A DNA stretch of 64,000 nucleotides from Pseudomonas viridiflava (GCF_900589395.1 NZ_UUIS01000027.1:255002-319001), one strand, 5' to 3'. Positions 1 through 9,446 are shown, counted from the stretch's first letter. Numbers and translations are program-made. Notes: a model not told the origin generated them from the sequence alone.

Positions 1-723
1 GCCATCTCGATCGAGATCCAGGATGCACTGGGCATTCAGGGCTACGGCTTCGACATGAACGTGGCTTGCTCGTCGGCCACCTTCGGCATCCAGACCGCCT
101 GCAACAGCGTGCAATTGGGCCAGGCCCGCGCCTTGCTGGTGATCAACCCGGAAATCTGCACCGCGCACCTGAACTTCCGTGACCGCGACAGCCACTTCAT
201 CTTTGGCGATGCCGCCACCGCCGTGGTGGTCGAGCGTGCGGACCTGGCAACGTCGCAGCACCAGTTCGAGATCCTCGGCACGCGCTTGTCGACGCAGTTC
301 TCCAACAACATCCGCAATAACTTCGGCTTCCTCAACCGCACCGCCGAAGACGGCATCGATGCGCCGGACAAGCTGTTCGTCCAGGAAGGCCGCAAGGTGT
401 TTCGCGAAGTGTGCCCGATGGTCGCCGAGCTGGTCGGCAGCCACCTGCAGGACAGCGGCTTGAACGTCAGCGACGTGCAGCGCTTCTGGCTGCACCAGGC
501 CAACCTGAGCATGAACCACCTGATCGTCAAGAAGCTGCTGGGCCGCGAAGCGACGCTTGATGAGGCGCCGGTGATCCTCGACACCTATGCCAACACCAGT
601 TCGGCAGGCTCGGTGATCGCGTTTCACACCTACCAGGACGACCTGCCGGCGGGCGCACTGGGCGTGCTCAGCTCGTTCGGGGCCGGGTATTCGATTGGTT
701 GTGTGATTCTGCGCAAGCGCTGA
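1..723 (+). CDS. beta-ketoacyl-ACP synthase III family protein (5' end outside window)
   Basis: This is the C-terminal 240 residues of a FabH/thiolase-fold condensing enzyme, open from base 1 in frame 1, so its start lies before the window. The catalytic triad of the family is visible: Cys in NVACSS (fragment residue 23), His in WLHQAN (about 165) and Asn in YANTSS (about 198). The C-terminal SSFGAGYSIG loop is also typical. Family members condense an acyl-CoA with malonyl-ACP. Whether this copy starts fatty acid synthesis or serves another acyl pathway cannot be told from the fragment. A strong hairpin follows the stop codon. Confidence 0.9.
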   Translation, partial: AISIEIQDALGIQGYGFDMNVACSSATFGIQTACNSVQLGQARALLVINPEICTAHLNFRDRDSHFIFGDAATAVVVERADLATSQHQFEILGTRLSTQFSNNIRNNFGFLNRTAEDGIDAPDKLFVQEGRKVFREVCPMVAELVGSHLQDSGLNVSDVQRFWLHQANLSMNHLIVKKLLGREATLDEAPVILDTYANTSSAGSVIAFHTYQDDLPAGALGVLSSFGAGYSIGCVILRKR

Positions 724-742
724 TCCACAAACCCTAAAAGCA

Positions 743-800
743 GAAAAAGAGCCTGCCGGTATCGCCGGATGATGGGGAGCGATACCTGCAAGCTCTTTTC
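743..800. terminator. bidirectional hairpin terminator
   Basis: An inverted repeat pairs GAAAAAGAGCCTGCCGGTAT with its near-complement ending in AGCTCTTTTC, giving about 20 paired positions with a few mismatches. An A-tract lies on one side and a T-tract on the other. It sits between the convergent ketoacyl synthase and porin genes and can serve both. Confidence 0.75.
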
Positions 801-842
801 TTGAAGCGGACGCTGAGCGGGTCAGCGTCCTTGTAGTGCAGC

Positions 843-2120
843 TTAGAACTTGACCTCGGCATCCAGTTGCAGAATGTTGGCGTCCTTGTCGCGACCGCCA
901 CGGCTGGCGAAGTCGGCATCGGCCATCAGGTAGGTTGCGCCCAGGGCGAAGTTCTTGTCGATTTCATAACCGACCTTGACCTTGTGGCCACGGGAACCTG
1001 TGGTGCCGTTGGCGAAGTCCGAGTCGGTGAAGGCACCGACCACCGCGTTACGCTGCACATCGCGGTAGTTGTAGTCCAGGCTGAAACCGAAGACCTTGGT
1101 CTTGGCACCGGCCAGCCAGGCGGTGTCGTGGCCGTCGGTGGACTCGTCGTTGACCACGTACTGACCATAAAAGGCCAGCGGCACGGCCAGGCCGGTGAGG
1201 TCGATCTGGCCGAAGCCTTCGTACAGGCGGAACTCGGTCGTGGTGTTGCCGTTGACCGACAGCGCGCACGGGGTGGTGCTGGGGTTGGTGCCGCAGGCGC
1301 TGTCCTTGTCGTTGTCGTAACCGTAGACGCTACCGCCGACCGTGACCTTCAGGTCGTCGATCGGGGCGAAGCGTGCGCCCACCTGGCCGGCGTACAGGCG
1401 CAGGTCATTCTTGAATTCCACGCCGTTGCCGTCGACGTTGTCCTTGAGCGTGTAGTGACCGGCGCTGGCGAACAGCTCGGTCTTGCCAGCCAGTGGCAGC
1501 TTGTAGGCCAGGGCCAGGCCTTCAGGGTTGATGTCGCCATCCCAGATCACGTCGCCCATGCTGACCCATGGCTGGTTCATCTTGCCGCCGATCAGCGACA
1601 GGCCCTTGATGGCAGTCGGGTGGTAATCGATGTAGGCCAGGTCCAGCCAGATCGATTTCTTCGAGAAGTAGCCGTCCAGGTCCTGGTTGGTGGAACGGGC
1701 GTCGTTGCCGCCACCGGTGGCGATGCGGATACCGCTGTCGACCTGCGGGTTGATTTCGGTGTAGGCACCCAGGCGTGCACGAACGCGCTGGCGATCCTTG
1801 TCGCGGCCACCGTTGTCGGCTTCGCCGTCGATGTCGATGTTTTCCTGGCGGATACGCACATCGCCCTTGATCTGGGTCTTGGCTGCCCAGGCGACTTTTT
1901 TCTCGAAATCGCTCTGCGTCGACGACTTGGTGGCAGCGGCAGCTTGCTGCTCCTTGGCCAGGTCGGCTTGCAGTTCGGCATGTTGAGCTGTGCTGATCGA
2001 GCCGTTGGCCTTGAGCATGTCGAGCAGTTTGGCATCGACTGCGGCGCTGGCCGGTACGCTCATGGCCAATGCGAAGCCGCCACACAGGGCTGCTGCAGTA
2101 CGAATAGAAACAGGACGCAT
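843..2120 (-). CDS. putative outer-membrane porin
   Basis: This 425-residue protein begins with a Sec signal peptide (positive start, hydrophobic stretch, cleavage near ASAAVD). A short helical segment with a SISTAQHAELQADLAKEQ pattern follows, then a long beta-barrel region with alternating aromatic and polar residues ending in Phe (DAEVKF), as expected for an outer-membrane barrel. It resembles the putative porin family (Porin_5-like) of pseudomonads; the substrate is unknown. The ATG at 2120 is chosen because GGAGAGA lies just upstream; an in-frame TTG 12 bases earlier would overlap that ribosome site. Confidence 0.85.
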   Translation of the reverse strand: MRPVSIRTAAALCGGFALAMSVPASAAVDAKLLDMLKANGSISTAQHAELQADLAKEQQAAAATKSSTQSDFEKKVAWAAKTQIKGDVRIRQENIDIDGEADNGGRDKDRQRVRARLGAYTEINPQVDSGIRIATGGGNDARSTNQDLDGYFSKKSIWLDLAYIDYHPTAIKGLSLIGGKMNQPWVSMGDVIWDGDINPEGLALAYKLPLAGKTELFASAGHYTLKDNVDGNGVEFKNDLRLYAGQVGARFAPIDDLKVTVGGSVYGYDNDKDSACGTNPSTTPCALSVNGNTTTEFRLYEGFGQIDLTGLAVPLAFYGQYVVNDESTDGHDTAWLAGAKTKVFGFSLDYNYRDVQRNAVVGAFTDSDFANGTTGSRGHKVKVGYEIDKNFALGATYLMADADFASRGGRDKDANILQLDAEVKF

Positions 2121-2359
2121 AATTCTCTCCAAGATGAGTACGCAGGTTCGTGTCGACCCGCTGAATATCCCTGACGGGATAACTGCAAGAGGGGTATGTA
2201 ACCCCCGGTTCTAAAAACAGGCGCCAGTATTGCTGCCAGTCATTACAGAAAGGTGGCAATGTAATGGCGTGTCAGTGACAATCCTGTTTCAGCTTGAAGG
2301 CTCAAGAGGCTTGAGATAGAGCGGTTGAAGCACGGAGGTGGTGTATAAACCCGATTGAT

Positions 2360-2389
2360 CGGTGATACTCGGGCCCTGCTTGATCACCG
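2360..2389 (+). promoter_or_regulatory. stem-loop touching the ribosome site of the next gene
   Basis: CGGTGAT (2360-2366) and ATCACCG (2383-2389) form a 7-bp perfect inverted repeat with a 16-base loop. It directly abuts the GGGGGAGA ribosome site of the gene starting at 2403. It could be an operator or a translation-controlling hairpin; no regulator is identified. Confidence 0.3.
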
Positions 2390-2402
2390 GGGGAGAAGCT
2401 GA

Positions 2403-3527
2403 ATGTCCGTGCAAGTTGTCGACAGCCTGAGCGCTGTAACGGCCGTCCAGTGGGACGCGCTGTTGCCCGATGCCCAACCCTTTCTGCGCCACGCCTTTCT
2501 CAGTGCGCTGGAAGACAGTGCCAGCTTGGGGCCGCGTTCAGGCTGGCGCGCCGAACATGTGCTGCACGTCGAACAGGGCGAGTTGATTGCCGCCTTGCCG
2601 GCGTACCGCAAGGGGCACTCGTATGGCGAATATGTGTTCGACCATGCCTGGGCCGACGCCTGTCGCCGGGCCGGCATTGCCTATTACCCCAAGCTGCTGG
2701 TGGCCGTGCCGTTCAGCCCGGTCAGCGGTGCACGGGTGCTGGCCCGCACCCCCGAGGCCGGTCTTGCGCTGCTGGAGGGGTTGCCGAACTACCTGCTCAG
2801 TCAGGGCCTGTCCAGCGCCCATGTGAACTTCACCGACTCGCACGCCGACGCCTTGCTGGCTGAGCAGCCAGGCTGGCTGCAGCGCTACGGCTGCCAGTAC
2901 CACTGGCACAACCGCGGTTACCGGGACTTCCAGGACTTTCTCGAAGCCTTGAGTTCGCGCAAGCGCAAGCAAATGCGCAAGGAGCGCGAGCAGGTGGCCG
3001 GGCAGGGCATCGAGTTCGACTGGCTCGATGGCGCGCAGATGAGCGAGGTGCTCTGGGATTTTGTCTATGCCTGCTACAGCAACACCTATGAGATTCGCGG
3101 CCAGGCGCCGTACCTGACCCGTGAGTTTTTCAGCCTGCTGGGTGAGCGCATGCCCGAGGCGATCCGCGTGGTCATTGCCCGCCAGGGCAGCCGCCCGGTG
3201 GCGATGGCTTTCAGCCTGGTGGGCGGCGGCAGTTTCTACGGGCGTTATTGGGGGTGCCTGGCCGAGTACGACCGGCTGCACTTCGAAACCTGTTTCTACC
3301 AGGGCATGGACTACGCCATTGCCCATGGCCTGCAACGCTTCGACGCCGGCGCCCAGGGCGAGCACAAGCTGATCCGCGGCTTCGAACCGCAGATCACCCA
3401 TTCCTGGCACTACCTGCTGCACCCGGGACTCAAGGACGCCGTGGCGGATTTTCTCGAACAGGAGCGAGTGGGCGTGCTGGCCTATGCCGAACAAGCGCGG
3501 GGGGCATTGCCGTATCGGCAGGGTTGA
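2403..3527 (+). CDS. FemAB-like / GNAT-superfamily acyltransferase (PF04339-type)
   Basis: A 374-residue cytoplasmic protein with the look of the peptidogalycan biosynthesis/FemAB-like family: HAFLSALEDS near the N-terminus, the YPKLLVAVPFSPV segment, the basic RKRKQMRKEREQ stretch in the middle, and GRYWGCLAEYDRLHFETCFYQG toward the C-terminus in separate short blocks. This family has a double GNAT fold and is common in proteobacteria, but its physiological acceptor is unknown. The start follows GGGGGAGAAGCTGA. It appears monocistronic, with the next gene convergent. Confidence 0.8.
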   Translation: MSVQVVDSLSAVTAVQWDALLPDAQPFLRHAFLSALEDSASLGPRSGWRAEHVLHVEQGELIAALPAYRKGHSYGEYVFDHAWADACRRAGIAYYPKLLVAVPFSPVSGARVLARTPEAGLALLEGLPNYLLSQGLSSAHVNFTDSHADALLAEQPGWLQRYGCQYHWHNRGYRDFQDFLEALSSRKRKQMRKEREQVAGQGIEFDWLDGAQMSEVLWDFVYACYSNTYEIRGQAPYLTREFFSLLGERMPEAIRVVIARQGSRPVAMAFSLVGGGSFYGRYWGCLAEYDRLHFETCFYQGMDYAIAHGLQRFDAGAQGEHKLIRGFEPQITHSWHYLLHPGLKDAVADFLEQERVGVLAYAEQARGALPYRQG

Positions 3528-3636
3528 CCCAGCGGGTGTCCTCAAGCGTGCCCATACCCCCTCAGTGAGAGAGGCCGGCGCTTCGGTTGCCTGCGACAGG
3601 GCCCGTCAGCCCCTGGCAGGTGCGGTGCCTGTCAGG

Positions 3637-3664
3637 CCGCCATCGCCGGCAAGCCGCCTCCACC
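3637..3664. repeat. solo REP-like arm (CATCGCCGGCAAGCCGCCTC type)
   Basis: The stretch around 3640 contains CATCGCCGGCAAGCCGCCTC, which also occurs as the right arm of the repeat units near 46.4-46.8 kb and 49.2 kb. Only one arm is present here, between the convergent acyltransferase and ABC exporter genes. Confidence 0.5.
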
Positions 3665-3729
3665 GGTTCAGTGGTGAGGCGTCCGTTTGCGTGTAGCTTG
3701 CGGCAGGTTGGCGCGGACAGCCCAGCGTA

Positions 3730-5562
3730 TCAATCCACCCCCACAAACCCGCCGGTCTGGTGCTGCCACAACCGTGCATACAGCCCGCCGTGGGCCAGCA
3801 GTTCGCTGTGGCTGCCCATTTCGACGATGCGGCCCTTGTCCAGCACCACCAGCCGGTCCATGCGCGCGATGGTCGACAGGCGGTGGGCGATGGCGATCAC
3901 GGTCTTGCCTTGCATGAGGGTCTCCAGGCTTTCCTGAATCGCGGCCTCGACCTCCGAGTCCAGCGCCGAGGTGGCCTCGTCCATGATCAGAATCGGCGCA
4001 TCCTTGAGCAGTACACGTGTGATCGCGATGCGCTGGCGCTGGCCGCCGGACAGCTTGACCCCGCGTTCGCCGACATGCGCATCAAAGCCGGTACGGCCCT
4101 CGGCATCCGACAGCAACGGGATGAACTCATCGGCCTTGGCACGGTGCACCGCTTCCCACAGCTGTGCCTCGCTGGCGCCGGGGTTGCCGTAGAGCAGGTT
4201 GTCGCGGATCGAGCGGTGCAGCAGCGAGGTGTCCTGGGTGATCATGCCGATCTGTGCACGCAGGCTTTCCTGGGTGACACCGGCCACGTCCTGCCCATCG
4301 ATCAGGATGCGCCCGCCCTGCACGTCGTACAGGCGCAGCAGCAGGTTGACCAGGGTCGATTTGCCGGCACCGGACGGGCCGATCAGGCCGATTTTCTCGC
4401 CGGGACGAATGTCGAGGTCCAGGCGCTGGATGATGCCGCGGTCATTGCCATAGTGAAAATCCACAGCGTCGAACCTGACGCCACCCTGTGCGATTGCCAG
4501 TGCAGGCGCATCGGGCCGATCGGTGACAGCCACCGGCTGGGCGATGCTCTGCAGGCCGTCCTGCACGGTGCCGATGTTTTCGAAGATGCCGTTGACCACC
4601 CACATGATCCAGCCCGACATGTTGACGATGCGGATCACCAGGCCGGTGGCCAGGGCAATGGCGCCCATCGAGATCAGCGACTGGGTCCACAGCCACAGCG
4701 CAAGACCTGTGGTGCCGACGATCAGCAGGCCGTTCATGCTGGTGACCACCACGTCCATGGCCGTGACCACGCGCCCGGCCAGTTGGGTCTTCTCTGTCTG
4801 CTCGGTGATGGCCTCGCGGGCGTACTGCTGTTCATGGTTGGTGTGGGCGAACAGCTTGAGGGTGATGATGTTGGTGTAGCCGTCGACGATGCGCCCCATC
4901 AGCCGCGAGCGCGCATCGGAGGCGTCCACCGAGCGTTGCTTGACCCGTGGCACGAAGTACATGAGTGTCAGGACATAGGCGCCGATCCACGCCACCAGCG
5001 GGATCACCAGCCGCCAGTCGGCCTCGGCGAACAGCACCAGCGCACTGACCGAGTAGATCAGCACGTGCCACAGCGCATCCATCGCCTGCACGGCCGACTC
5101 GCGCAGCGAGTTGCCGGTCTGCATGATGCGCTGGGCAATGCGCCCGGCAAAGTCGCTCTGGAAAAAATTGAGGCTCTGCTTGAGCACGTAGCGATGGCTC
5201 TGCCAGCGAATCAGGCTGGTCATGCCGGGCGCGATGGTCTGGTGCACCAGCAGGTCGTGCAGGCCGACGAAGATCGGGCGCAGCAGCAGGGTAACCACCA
5301 CCATCCAGATCAGCTCGGTCTTGTGTGTGCTGAAAAATTCGGCCGGTGGGGTGACTTGCGCCAGGTCGATGATGCGGCTCAGGTAGCTGAACAGCGCGAC
5401 CTCGATCAGCGCCACAATCAGGCCGACCACCATCAGCGCCACAAAGCAGGGCCATACCTGACGCAGGTAATGCAGATAGAAGGGCAGGACCTGATTGGGC
5501 GGTGCAGCACCGGGTGCGTCGCGGAAAATGTCGATCAACCGCTCGAAACGACGAAAAAGCAT
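3730..5562 (-). CDS. ABC exporter, fused permease and ATPase (MsbA/multidrug type)
   Basis: A 610-residue half-transporter. The N-terminal 330 residues carry about six membrane segments, beginning around VWPCFVALMVVGLIVALIEV. The C-terminal ATPase has Walker A GPSGAGKST, signature LSGGQRQR, Walker B ILIMDEATSALD and the H-loop AHRLST. It would work as a homodimer in the inner membrane, exporting lipids or drugs; the substrate cannot be named. The gene is followed, 78 bases upstream in the same direction, by the cyclophilin gene, so the two may be cotranscribed. Confidence 0.9.
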   Translation of the reverse strand: MLFRRFERLIDIFRDAPGAAPPNQVLPFYLHYLRQVWPCFVALMVVGLIVALIEVALFSYLSRIIDLAQVTPPAEFFSTHKTELIWMVVVTLLLRPIFVGLHDLLVHQTIAPGMTSLIRWQSHRYVLKQSLNFFQSDFAGRIAQRIMQTGNSLRESAVQAMDALWHVLIYSVSALVLFAEADWRLVIPLVAWIGAYVLTLMYFVPRVKQRSVDASDARSRLMGRIVDGYTNIITLKLFAHTNHEQQYAREAITEQTEKTQLAGRVVTAMDVVVTSMNGLLIVGTTGLALWLWTQSLISMGAIALATGLVIRIVNMSGWIMWVVNGIFENIGTVQDGLQSIAQPVAVTDRPDAPALAIAQGGVRFDAVDFHYGNDRGIIQRLDLDIRPGEKIGLIGPSGAGKSTLVNLLLRLYDVQGGRILIDGQDVAGVTQESLRAQIGMITQDTSLLHRSIRDNLLYGNPGASEAQLWEAVHRAKADEFIPLLSDAEGRTGFDAHVGERGVKLSGGQRQRIAITRVLLKDAPILIMDEATSALDSEVEAAIQESLETLMQGKTVIAIAHRLSTIARMDRLVVLDKGRIVEMGSHSELLAHGGLYARLWQHQTGGFVGVD

Positions 5563-5640
5563 GCGTATGACGCTCTGGAAAGGGGATGGGAAAGGTTCCC
5601 GTCGGCCAGCCCGGCGAAGCGCCGGGCTGACCGGCCCCGA

Positions 5641-6207
5641 TCAGTCCACGCGCTTGGCGGACTTGATCAGGATCGGGTCGACAGGCACGTTCTGCATGCC
5701 TTTCTGGGTCTTGGTGCTGGCATTGACGATCTGGTCGACCACATCCATGCCCTTGGTCACCTTGCCGAACACGGCGTAACCGTAGTCGCGTTCGCCGTTA
5801 TTGAGCATGGTGTTGTCATTGGTATTGATGAAGAACTGACTGGTGGCCGAGTTCACCGCCGAGGTACGGGCCATGGCAATGGTGCCGCGCACGTTCTTGA
5901 GGCCATTGGCGGCCTCGTTCTTGATCGGGTCCTTGGTGGCTTTCTGGTCCATGTTCTGGGTAAAGCCGCCGCCCTGGATCATGAAACCCGGGATCACACG
6001 GTGAAAGATCGTGTTCTTGTAGAACCCGCTGTCGACATAGCCGAGAAAGTTCTGGGTGCTGATCGGTGCCTTGTCGTCAGCCAGTTCCAGCTCGATCTGG
6101 CCGAAGCTGGTGTCGAGCACGACATGCGTGCCCTTGGCAGGCTCGGCGGCCATCAGGTGGGCCGAGAACATCACGGTGCTGGCAACAAGGGCGAGGGTCT
6201 TGAACAT
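5641..6207 (-). CDS. ppiA: periplasmic peptidyl-prolyl cis-trans isomerase, cyclophilin type
   Basis: A 188-residue cyclophilin with an N-terminal signal peptide ([20 protein letters not shown]) that places it in the periplasm. The family core is complete: [14 protein letters not shown] with the catalytic Arg, [14 protein letters not shown] and the [12 protein letters not shown] block. It accelerates proline isomerisation during folding of exported proteins. The length fits PpiA. The assignment to PpiA rather than a cytoplasmic PpiB rests on the signal peptide. Confidence 0.88.
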   Translation of the reverse strand: MFKTLALVASTVMFSAHLMAAEPAKGTHVVLDTSFGQIELELADDKAPISTQNFLGYVDSGFYKNTIFHRVIPGFMIQGGGFTQNMDQKATKDPIKNEAANGLKNVRGTIAMARTSAVNSATSQFFINTNDNTMLNNGERDYGYAVFGKVTKGMDVVDQIVNASTKTQKGMQNVPVDPILIKSAKRVD

Positions 6208-6301
6208 GGGGCAGTGAATCCTTCAATGGTGGTATCGACTGGCCGGCAAGCAAATCACGTTTGACCCGGCTTGCCCAGCCCGATGCAGCCGATGGACTGT
6301 G

Positions 6302-7093
6302 TCAGACCCTGTGCGCGGCGATGAATTCAAGTACGGTGCGGTTGAAGGCCTCGGGCTGGTCCAGCGGAGTGGCATGGCGCGAATTGTCGATGACCACCAG
6401 GCGGGCGTTGGGCATCCGCTTCACATAGGCCTGCTTGACCGCCACCGGGGTGTAGTCGCGGTCGGCACTGATCACCAGCGTCGGGCAGGTGATGCGTGAC
6501 AGCCGTTCCTGCACGCCCCAGCCGACAATGGCATCGAAACTGGCCAGGTACGCACGTTTGTCATTGCGCGCCCAGCGCTCGGCAATCTTGCGCCGCAGGT
6601 CGGCTTGCTCGGGCAGCGGAAACAGCAGCTTGCCCAGAGCCTGCCCCAGCGTCTGCATACTCATGACCCGGGCCAGGCTCCAGCGCTTGAACCACTGCCA
6701 CACATCGTTGGCGCCCCGCACCTTGACCTGCGGCCCGCTGTTGACGATGCACAGACTCTTGAGCCGCTGCGGCTGATCGACCGCCAGTTGAAAGCCGACC
6801 ATGGCGCCCATCGACAGGCCGACCAGGTGCACCGGCTCCAGGTGCAGGTGGTCGATCAGGGCTGCGACATCGGCGCTGAACATTGCGATGCTGTAGCGCT
6901 CGCGCGGTGTGTCCGAGCGGCCGTGGCCGCGCAGGTCCAGGGTGATGACCCGGTAACCGGCGGCACTGAACGCCGGGACCTGGTATTCCCAGTCCAGGCC
7001 ACTGGAGCCCAGGCCGTGCAGCAGCAACAGCGGGGCGCCGTGGCCATAGTCTTCGTAGTGCAGCGAACAGCCGTCATGTTCGAAAAAAGCCAT
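6302..7093 (-). CDS. alpha/beta hydrolase
   Basis: A 263-residue single-domain alpha/beta hydrolase. It shows the oxyanion HGLGSSG motif, nucleophile elbow GLSMGAMVG, an acid in SADRDYTP and the catalytic His in NSRHATPL. No signal peptide is present, so it is cytosolic. The family includes esterases, haloperoxidase-like and ring-cleavage hydrolases; the substrate is unknown. It lies 57 bases downstream of the LysR gene on the same strand. Confidence 0.85.
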   Translation of the reverse strand: MAFFEHDGCSLHYEDYGHGAPLLLLHGLGSSGLDWEYQVPAFSAAGYRVITLDLRGHGRSDTPRERYSIAMFSADVAALIDHLHLEPVHLVGLSMGAMVGFQLAVDQPQRLKSLCIVNSGPQVKVRGANDVWQWFKRWSLARVMSMQTLGQALGKLLFPLPEQADLRRKIAERWARNDKRAYLASFDAIVGWGVQERLSRITCPTLVISADRDYTPVAVKQAYVKRMPNARLVVIDNSRHATPLDQPEAFNRTVLEFIAAHRV

Positions 7094-7150
7094 GCATCCA
7101 TCTCCTGGGCACCGCTGGAAACGACCTGCGTTTTCAGGGGCGCCCTGTTG

Positions 7151-8074
7151 TCAGGCTTGGGGCGGTGCCGCAAACGGCGCGGCCAGCGGCGCAGTGTCGA
7201 AGGTGCGGATCAGTTCGATCAGGATCTGCGTTGCCGGGCCCAGGGGTTTGTCCTTGCTGGAGTAAAGATAGAAGGTCGGGCCGCGGGTGCCGCCTTTATC
7301 GAGCGGCAATGGCTTGAGCACCCCTTCGCGCAGCTCGCGTTCGATCATGTGCCGGGGCAGCCAGGCAAAGCCCAGGCCGCTGCTGACGAACGTGGCGGCG
7401 GTGCCCAGGCTGCCCACGGTCCAGCGTTGTTCGGCGCCCAGCCAGCCGACATCCTTGGGTTGCTGGCGACCCGAGTCGCGGATCACCACCTGCAACTGCG
7501 ACTCCAGGTCCTGAAAGGTCAGCTCACGGTTGGCCTGATGCAGGGCATGCTCGGGGTGGGCCACGGCGACGAATTCCACCGGGCTCATTTCCGTGCCCAG
7601 GTGCCCGGCAATGCTGAAGCTGCTGATCGCTAGGTCGGCTACGCCTTCAAGCAGCACTTCCTCGACGCCGGACAGCACTTCCTCGCGCAGCCGTACCCGG
7701 CAGCCGCGACTCTGCGGCATAAAAGCGGTCAGGGCGCGGACAATGCGCGCGGTGGGGTAGGCGGCGTCCACCACCAGGCGCACCTCGGCTTCCCAGCCCT
7801 GTTCCATGTAATGGGCCAGGTCTTCGAGCTGGCTGGCCTGCTTGACCAGTTGCCGTGAGCGGCGCAACAACACGCCACCGGCTTCGGTGAGCACCGCCTT
7901 GCGCCCGTCGATGCGCAGCAGCGGCACGCCAAGTTGCTCTTGCATGCGCGCCACGGTGTAGCTCACCGATGATTGCGATCGGTGCATGGCTTCGGCGGCC
8001 TGGGCAAAACCGCCATGGTCGACCACCGCTTGCAGGGTGCGCCATTGATCGAGGGTAACGCGTGGGGCTTTCAT
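7151..8074 (-). CDS. LysR-family transcriptional regulator
   Basis: A 307-residue LysR-type protein. The winged HTH spans about residues 5-65 (LDQWRTLQAVVDHGGFAQAA, then RSQSSVSYTVARMQEQLG), followed by a periplasmic-binding-like effector domain. It is divergent from the small exported protein at 8135, and the azoreductase lies just beyond, so it may regulate either. The 60-base gap at 8075-8134 should hold its own control region. The inducer is unknown. Confidence 0.9.
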   Translation of the reverse strand: MKAPRVTLDQWRTLQAVVDHGGFAQAAEAMHRSQSSVSYTVARMQEQLGVPLLRIDGRKAVLTEAGGVLLRRSRQLVKQASQLEDLAHYMEQGWEAEVRLVVDAAYPTARIVRALTAFMPQSRGCRVRLREEVLSGVEEVLLEGVADLAISSFSIAGHLGTEMSPVEFVAVAHPEHALHQANRELTFQDLESQLQVVIRDSGRQQPKDVGWLGAEQRWTVGSLGTAATFVSSGLGFAWLPRHMIERELREGVLKPLPLDKGGTRGPTFYLYSSKDKPLGPATQILIELIRTFDTAPLAAPFAAPPQA

Positions 8075-8134
8075 CGACGCAATCTCCGCAAATGTCTATC
8101 GTCCAGTTCAGACATCCCGCCTGGAGACTGCCCG

Positions 8135-8458
8135 ATGAACCGAATCTGTTGTGTATGGCTGGCGCTGTTGCCGGTTACCGCCCTGGCGTACCCGATCGAG
8201 GTGCAGAAAAGCACGCCGGGGGTGCAAATCGACTACACCCGCCACGCCACCTTTGACGACACCGGTACGATCACCTTGAACAACTACGGCCAGGTCGATG
8301 CACGCTGCACGGTGCAGTTCAATAACGGTCCGGAAGCGCCACGCACCCGACGGGTGCAGGTCAAGGCCGGGCAAAGCGTGAACGTGGTGTCGAAGTTTTC
8401 CCGCAGCATCATCAAGCTGCGGGTCAGGCTCGACTGTGAGCCGGCTGCAGAAGGGTAG
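8135..8458 (+). CDS. small exported protein of unknown function
   Basis: A 107-residue protein with a short signal peptide (MNRICCVWLALLPVTALA). The mature part looks like a small beta-sandwich (TITLNNYGQVDARCTVQFNN, then RRVQVKAGQSVNVVSK), with one Cys in each half that could pair. The ATG at 8135 is preceded by GGAG. It lies between a LysR gene and azoR. I do not recognise a function; the periplasmic location is inferred from the signal. Confidence 0.7.
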   Translation: MNRICCVWLALLPVTALAYPIEVQKSTPGVQIDYTRHATFDDTGTITLNNYGQVDARCTVQFNNGPEAPRTRRVQVKAGQSVNVVSKFSRSIIKLRVRLDCEPAAEG

Positions 8459-8465
8459 ATCAATA

Positions 8466-8478
8466 GAACGGATTGTTC
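8466..8478 (+). promoter_or_regulatory. possible operator upstream of azoR
   Basis: GAAC (8466-8469) and GTTC (8475-8478) form a short inverted repeat in an AT-rich stretch about 100 bases before azoR. It could bind the nearby LysR protein, but arm length is short and chance is not excluded. Confidence 0.25.
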
Positions 8479-8574
8479 GATAGGTTTGAGCCGGTTTTTA
8501 AGCTTTTTTATCGATCAATCCCTGTTTAAGCTCCACTCCATCAACTCGACACTTATGCAGATGGAGCCCTTCAC

Positions 8575-9174
8575 ATGTCCCGCGTACTGATCATCGAAAG
8601 CAGCGCCCGCCAACAGGATTCGGTGTCCCGCCAGCTGACCCGGCAGTTCATCGAGCAGTGGAAGGCCAGCCATCCAGCCGACGCCATCACCGTCCGCGAC
8701 CTGGCCGCCAACCCGGTTCCGCACCTGGACGCCACGCTGCTGGGCGGCTGGATGAAGCCCGACGATCAACGCAGCGACAGTGAACACGCCGCGCTGGAGC
8801 GCTCCAACCTGCTGACTGACGAATTGCTGGCCGCCGACGTCGTGGTCCTGGCCGCACCCATGTACAACTTCGCCATCCCCAGCACCCTCAAGGCCTGGCT
8901 GGACCATGTGCTGCGGGCCGGGGTGACTTTCAAATACGGCGAAACCGGCCCGCAAGGTCTGCTGACCGACAAGCGCGCCTTCGTCCTCACCGCCCGCGGC
9001 GGCCTCTACACCGGCAGCAGCCTGGACCACCAGGAACCCTACCTGCGCCAGGTGCTGGGATTCGTCGGCATCCATGACGTGACCTTCATCCATGCCGAAG
9101 GCCTGAACATGGGCGGCGAGTTCAGCGAAAAGGGCCTGAGCCAGGCCCTGGCCCGAGTGGCTGAAGTGGCGTGA
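8575..9174 (+). CDS. azoR: FMN-dependent NADH-azoreductase
   Basis: A 199-residue flavodoxin-fold protein. It has the AzoR features: IIESSARQQDSVSRQLT phosphate-binding start, the AAPMYNFAIPSTLKAWLDH block that contacts FMN and the dimer partner, and the TARGG segment. It reduces azo bonds and quinones with NADH. The family length (about 200 residues) fits. It is likely transcribed alone, since a good terminator follows and the previous gene is separated by an AT-rich 116-base gap. Confidence 0.92.
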   Translation: MSRVLIIESSARQQDSVSRQLTRQFIEQWKASHPADAITVRDLAANPVPHLDATLLGGWMKPDDQRSDSEHAALERSNLLTDELLAADVVVLAAPMYNFAIPSTLKAWLDHVLRAGVTFKYGETGPQGLLTDKRAFVLTARGGLYTGSSLDHQEPYLRQVLGFVGIHDVTFIHAEGLNMGGEFSEKGLSQALARVAEVA

Positions 9175-9230
9175 CGAACCCCTGATTGACCGCAACGACT
9201 TCCCCTTGGTACCTGTGCTCCTGGGTACAT

Positions 9231-9276
9231 GGCCCGATCAACCCCAGTGATGGCGGTTGCTCGGGCTTTTTCTTTT
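9231..9276 (+). terminator. rho-independent terminator after azoR
   Basis: GCCCGATCAACC pairs with GGTTGCTCGGGC (one mismatch) over a short loop and is followed directly by a T-rich run TTTTTCTTTT. Confidence 0.85.
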
Positions 9277-9446
9277 GAAGGGGGCTGCAGGTCTGGTCAG
9301 GTTTGATGGGCTTCAGCCGGGAATGGCGTTGTGACCTTCGCGGTTGAAACCGCTCCCACAGGTCTGCAAGCCAGGGCTGAAGCGAGGTTTCATGGACAGC
9401 CTGTTGCCCAGCCGCTAAGGTCGCGTCCGTTCATCCGGGGGCAATC

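Noticed and set aside
42..584. 180-codon minus-strand frame at the window start
   Set aside because: Antisense of the ketoacyl-ACP synthase, whose catalytic Cys, His and Asn motifs are intact.
3760..6264. 834-codon open frame on the plus strand
   Set aside because: It runs antisense through the ABC exporter and cyclophilin genes, whose motifs are complete; the plus reading is rich in His, Gln and Asp without any domain, typical of GC-rich shadows.
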